Shown here: positions 61,316-64,000 of the stretch, one piece after another
Position numbering within the stretch: the first letter of the stretch is position 1
Layout: each line of letters starts with the position of its first letter
NCBI GenBank assembly: GCA_965237485.1
Contig: CBDEFQ010000006.1
Span: 248,001 to 312,000, forward strand
Reading direction: 5' to 3'
Source of the DNA: JAAELZ01 sp965237485
GTDB lineage: Bacteria; Pseudomonadota; Gammaproteobacteria; Arenicellales; Poriferihabitantaceae
Length of the DNA stretch: 64,000 bases
Notes under the pieces: generated by a model
Databases searched by the model: none
Told to the model about the DNA's origin: nothing
The model's input: the letters and a program-made list of their open reading frames with translations, nothing else
Position numbers and translations under genes: made by a program

Positions 61316-61776
61316 GAAGTAGATATTGAATTAATCTCATTGGGCTCAATTCCCCGCCCATTGGGGCGATATATAGATTCACGATGTAGAGTGCGTGAAT
61401 TCAACTTTATACCCCGTTGCTTGGGCCGGGGTTGTTCATTTTCACGAAAATGAGAAGGTCAGAATTTAGGGTACCTGAAAATAGCTATAGTCTGATCTTC
61501 TGACAGATATTGATCCAAAACCAGTGTTTACTATGGGTTGTTTGCCTTGGAGCGCGAATTATTGTGCCTGCTACACCTGTAATTATTTACAGCTAGTATC
61601 GCTGCCACTATATAGGTTAAACTAATGCATTAAGCGAATTAGGACTAGTAAAGAGACGAGAAAATACTATCTAAATTTGTTGCATCACTTTTATTAAGGT
61701 TACAGGAGTATCAAAATTCAAACTTTCTGGAACCAAAAAACTTGGGTTGTACTTTGCAAGTGGTATCGGTGTTCTT
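61316..61776. other. Non-coding stretch left of the truncated IS256-type copy
   Basis: No ORF is supported over 460 bp. There are GC-rich short inverted segments (CCCCGCCCATTGGGGCG at about 61351 and ACCCCGTTGCTTGGGCCGGGGT at about 61410) that look like the ends or decayed hairpins of a mobile element. I could not identify it. Confidence 0.3.
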
Positions 61777-62735
61777 GATTACGCAACATTGGGTATGGAC
61801 TTTTTGTCTAGCAAGTTGACTCATTGTCGTTCCACACGATATATCGATGATTAGCATTAGCCCATTCGTCGTCAATTTCAATCAGAATGGCACTGACTAA
61901 TCGTAACCAAGCCTCTCGGTTAGGAAAGACTCTGACCAAGCGGGTTCGCCGCTTAAGTTCTTGTTGAACCGTCCGTTCAATGCGGTTGGAGGTTCGCATT
62001 TTCTTTTGGTGTCTATCTGGCAAGGCAAACACATTTAACCCTTCAGGCACATTGTTTTCTAGCCACTGCGCCAAGTGAGCATGCTTTTCCTGGTACTGGC
62101 TCACAAGGACTTTTAGATTAACCTGAGCAGCTGCCATATTGGGTGCATTCCAAACACTACGCAGCTCACCACCAATGCGCTGCTTGATCTTGTGATTGGG
62201 GGCATGATGCATTGCATTCTGCGCCAGATGAAACTGGCAACGCTGCCAAGGTATACCTGGGAACACTGCCTTTCTAGCGGCTTTTAAGCCACTGTGATCA
62301 TCACTGACAATAAACTCAATACCATGTATGCCCCGGTCAACCAAGCCTTTGAGGAACGCTCGCCAGTTAACCTCGGCTTCATTAAGCGCCATTGCCGTTC
62401 CTAATACGCAACGCCGTCCACAAGGCAATACACCCACCGCACTCAACACCGCCATATCAATCACTTGGTGGCCCTCACCCACCTTTTCATAACGCGCATC
62501 AAGGATTAGGTAAGAGACTTTACCCAACGGACGGTCACGCCAGACTTTTAACGCCTCATCCATGCTCTGGTTAGCCCGTGAGACCGGTGTAGAGGAGATG
62601 CTTTCAATACCCATGCTCTGCATGACTTTTTCGACTCGGCGCGTGCTAACGCCCGTCACGTACATTTCAGCAACGGTCAGCATCATCGCACGTTGGCTGC
62701 GTAAGCCGCGTTCTAGCGATTGAGGGTAAAAAGGG
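61777..62735 (-). mobile_element. IS256-type element copy C, truncated, inverted relative to copy B
   Basis: It has the same outer end as copy B (GATTACGCAACATTGGGTAT, from 61777) and matches it almost base for base up to about 62735, where copy B continues aacctttttaccc while this copy switches to unrelated IS66-type DNA. About 75% of the transposase remains. It lies in the opposite orientation to copy B, 35 kb away. Confidence 0.85.
61808..62735 (-). pseudogene. IS256-family transposase (copy C), N-terminus missing
   Basis: Residues equal to FYPQSLERGLRSQRAMML through the end are present in one intact frame of about 308 codons. They include both Asp regions (ILDARYEKV, SDDHSGLKAARKAVF) and the Glu region (RIERTVQQELKRR). 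The first ~90 residues, including the DNA-binding part, are absent, so it is unlikely to work. It preserves the frame that copy B has lost near 25850. Confidence 0.85.
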
Positions 62736-62736
62736 T

Positions 62737-64000
62737 AACTTCTCAATAACCCGTGGCAAAGCTGGCGCGTTCCATAATGATATCTGGCAGAGGATCAATA
62801 TGTTGCTCACCGATACCAAGCCGATGGGTCAGGTAGTGCCAGAACGATATATCCAGTTTTCGGCAGGTCTTTTTCAAACTGGCAAACGTGTCCCGACACT
62901 GCTGGCCAGCATCGCTGCGGGTGGAGCCACTCACTTTTCGTTTTTTCACGTAATCGCGAATGTCTGTTTCACTGCCATTGGTGTGTAACGGAATATCTGG
63001 TCGATCTAGCACCAACAGTCATTCTGCTTGATTCGCATGGATTCGTTTGAGCGTCTGATTTAACCTAGATAAATCAGTTAAAACACGAAAGTCCATGCAA
63101 GCTCTTGATGCACCTAGCAAAATCAAAAAAAACCTTATCACCAATAAGGTGACCGCGACTTTTTTGATTTCACTATGCACTTCAATTGCTTACATGTCTT
63201 TTCCGCGTTTAACTGATTTATCTAGGTTTAATGTTTGGTAGCATGTCTGTTGAGTGAAGATTTCATCGAAACGCTGCTCAAGTATTTTACGTTGGTTCTC
63301 GCAAGGCTGGGTTTTATACTCTTTAACGCCCGATAAAAGCACCAGACTTGGTCGCGTATTTTAGCAATGCCCTGCCGGTGTCCCTCGTTCAGCGGTATCA
63401 ACTTATGGATTAAGTGCTCGGTGTGTATCCAACACAAGGCATGAGCCAAAATGTTAAATTGCCCTGCATCATCACTGACGACAGCGATGTCATCACACAG
63501 ACCATGATGCAAAATACTACCAAGTAATGCCCCTTCGGTGGTGATACGTCGGTGACGTGCCTTAATGATCAACAGGCTATCGAGCATTTCAAGCCAGTCA
63601 TCCTCGTTGGCAATACGGCGTTCCCGGTGCTCAGTTACAGCGGCTAAGGCTTGCTTTGGCAATCCATGTTGTTGCCTATAATTCAACGCACTTTGACTCA
63701 AACGATAATCCGTATTGCCAGCCCTTAATAGCGGTAGGAAGTTAATTCGACTTTTTGATTGAGTACTTTTAAACCACGCAAACAAGTCATTACCAATGTG
63801 CGTTACATAGCCATTTTTGCCCTGATGGCGAGCACCACTATCGTCCACGGTCACGTAAGACGATGCGCTCAGAGCAACGCTTAGTAACGCCTCTTTCTCA
63901 GCATGAAAGGGCTCTTTAGCACTGATCAGTATTGGGTTAATTTGTCCCGAAGAAATATCAATTCCCCACTCTCGCAACTGTTCCAACAAGAGTGGTTGCG
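62737..64000 (-). pseudogene. IS66-family TnpC transposase relic, runs off the window
   Basis: From the right edge the frame reads QLREWGIDISSGQINPILI, TVDDSGARHQGKNGYVTHIGNDLFAWF and SDDAGQFNILAHALCWIHTEHLIHKL, which are IS66 transposase core segments with Asp residues of the triad. A one-base loss near 63318 shifts the frame; the next part (EYKTQPCENQRKILEQRFDEIF) leads into an inserted palindromic element. After it come QTLKRIHANQAE, a TGA at 63019-63021, and LLVLDRPDIPLHTNGSETDIRDYVKKRKVSG with the catalytic Glu, ending at the IS256-type copy. Heavily damaged. Confidence 0.8.
63062..63228. repeat. Palindromic miniature element with perfect 21-bp ends
   Basis: The 167-bp element inside the IS66 relic has perfect 21-bp terminal inverted repeats (AACCTAGATAAATC...TTAAA at 63062-63082 and the reverse complement at 63208-63228). 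TTTAA lies at both outer edges. The arms remain similar inward (CATGCAAGC / CATGTAAGC, AAATCAAAAAA / AAATCAAAAAA), so it can fold into one long hairpin around CCTTATCACCAATAAGG. No ORF. Confidence 0.85.

Noticed and set aside
1..64000. CRISPR array, prophage or integron
   Set aside because: No regularly spaced direct repeats, no phage structural genes, no integron integrase or attC series were found; the short repeats seen are isolated palindromic elements and IS ends.
1..64000. tRNA or rRNA genes
   Set aside because: No cloverleaf-like segments with the usual T-loop and CCA-end patterns, and no rRNA motifs, were noticed on either strand; a covariance scan would be decisive.

Overview
The window looks like chromosome of a marine-type gammaproteobacterium. 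The evidence is the fabG-acpP-fabF-mltG-tmk-holB-pilZ-tatD order, a complete ccmABCDEFGHI cytochrome c maturation operon, rne, rimO, ppsR/ppsA, clpS-clpA, frmA-fghA and a genus-level gene content typical of that class. No genus can be assigned safely from sequence reading alone. No tRNA, rRNA, CRISPR array or prophage was seen.

The window has two contrasting halves. Bases 1 to about 26,500 are an eroding accessory region. It holds amino/imino-acid type catabolic genes: two M24 (prolidase/creatinase-like) peptidases, a nitrilase start, an enolase-superfamily protein resembling cis-3-hydroxy-L-proline dehydratase, an alcohol dehydrogenase, a VOC protein, an aldehyde dehydrogenase, an EamA exporter, an Lrp/AsnC regulator, a ketopantoate-reductase-like protein, an alpha/beta hydrolase, a phytanoyl-CoA-type dioxygenase, an MFS transporter, a proline-racemase-family protein and a PanB-like protein. 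At least eight of these are broken by insertion sequences, frameshifts, stops or deletions. Mixed in are intact genes such as a YcaQ-like glycosylase, a CapD/WbpM-type sugar-nucleotide dehydratase, a YceI-cytochrome b561-ferredoxin operon and a sterol desaturase.

Bases 26,700 to 60,800 are dense and intact housekeeping DNA: rimO, ppsR/ppsA (divergent), an SLC13-type transporter, rne, the fatty-acid/cell-wall/replication cluster, formaldehyde detoxification (frmA-fghA), yggX, erpA, clpS-clpA, a TlpA-like thioredoxin, mltA, an agmatinase-like ureohydrolase, an HExxH membrane protein, the ccm operon and a gamma-carbonic-anhydrase-like protein. I saw no frameshift in this block. From 60,890 to the end the sequence decays again: a comM (yifB) relic, a truncated IS256-type copy and an IS66-type transposase relic.

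The housekeeping block is bracketed by two nearly identical IS256-type sequences in opposite orientation (about 25,548-26,506 and 61,777-62,735), so the whole 35-kb segment could invert by recombination. The left copy also carries a second, different IS256-type element nested in its terminal repeat, with a 9-bp target duplication.

The least explained features are small non-coding palindromic elements. Two belong to one family (31,926-32,064 and 38,502-38,663, the latter directly upstream of fabF). One sits exactly between clpS and clpA (47,191-47,331) and appears to supply the clpS stop codon and the clpA ribosome-binding site. One with perfect 21-bp ends interrupts the IS66 relic (63,062-63,228). 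A structured leader or small-RNA candidate with a strong terminator (about 32,112-32,270) lies upstream of the SLC13 transporter. These are the best candidates for something not yet described.
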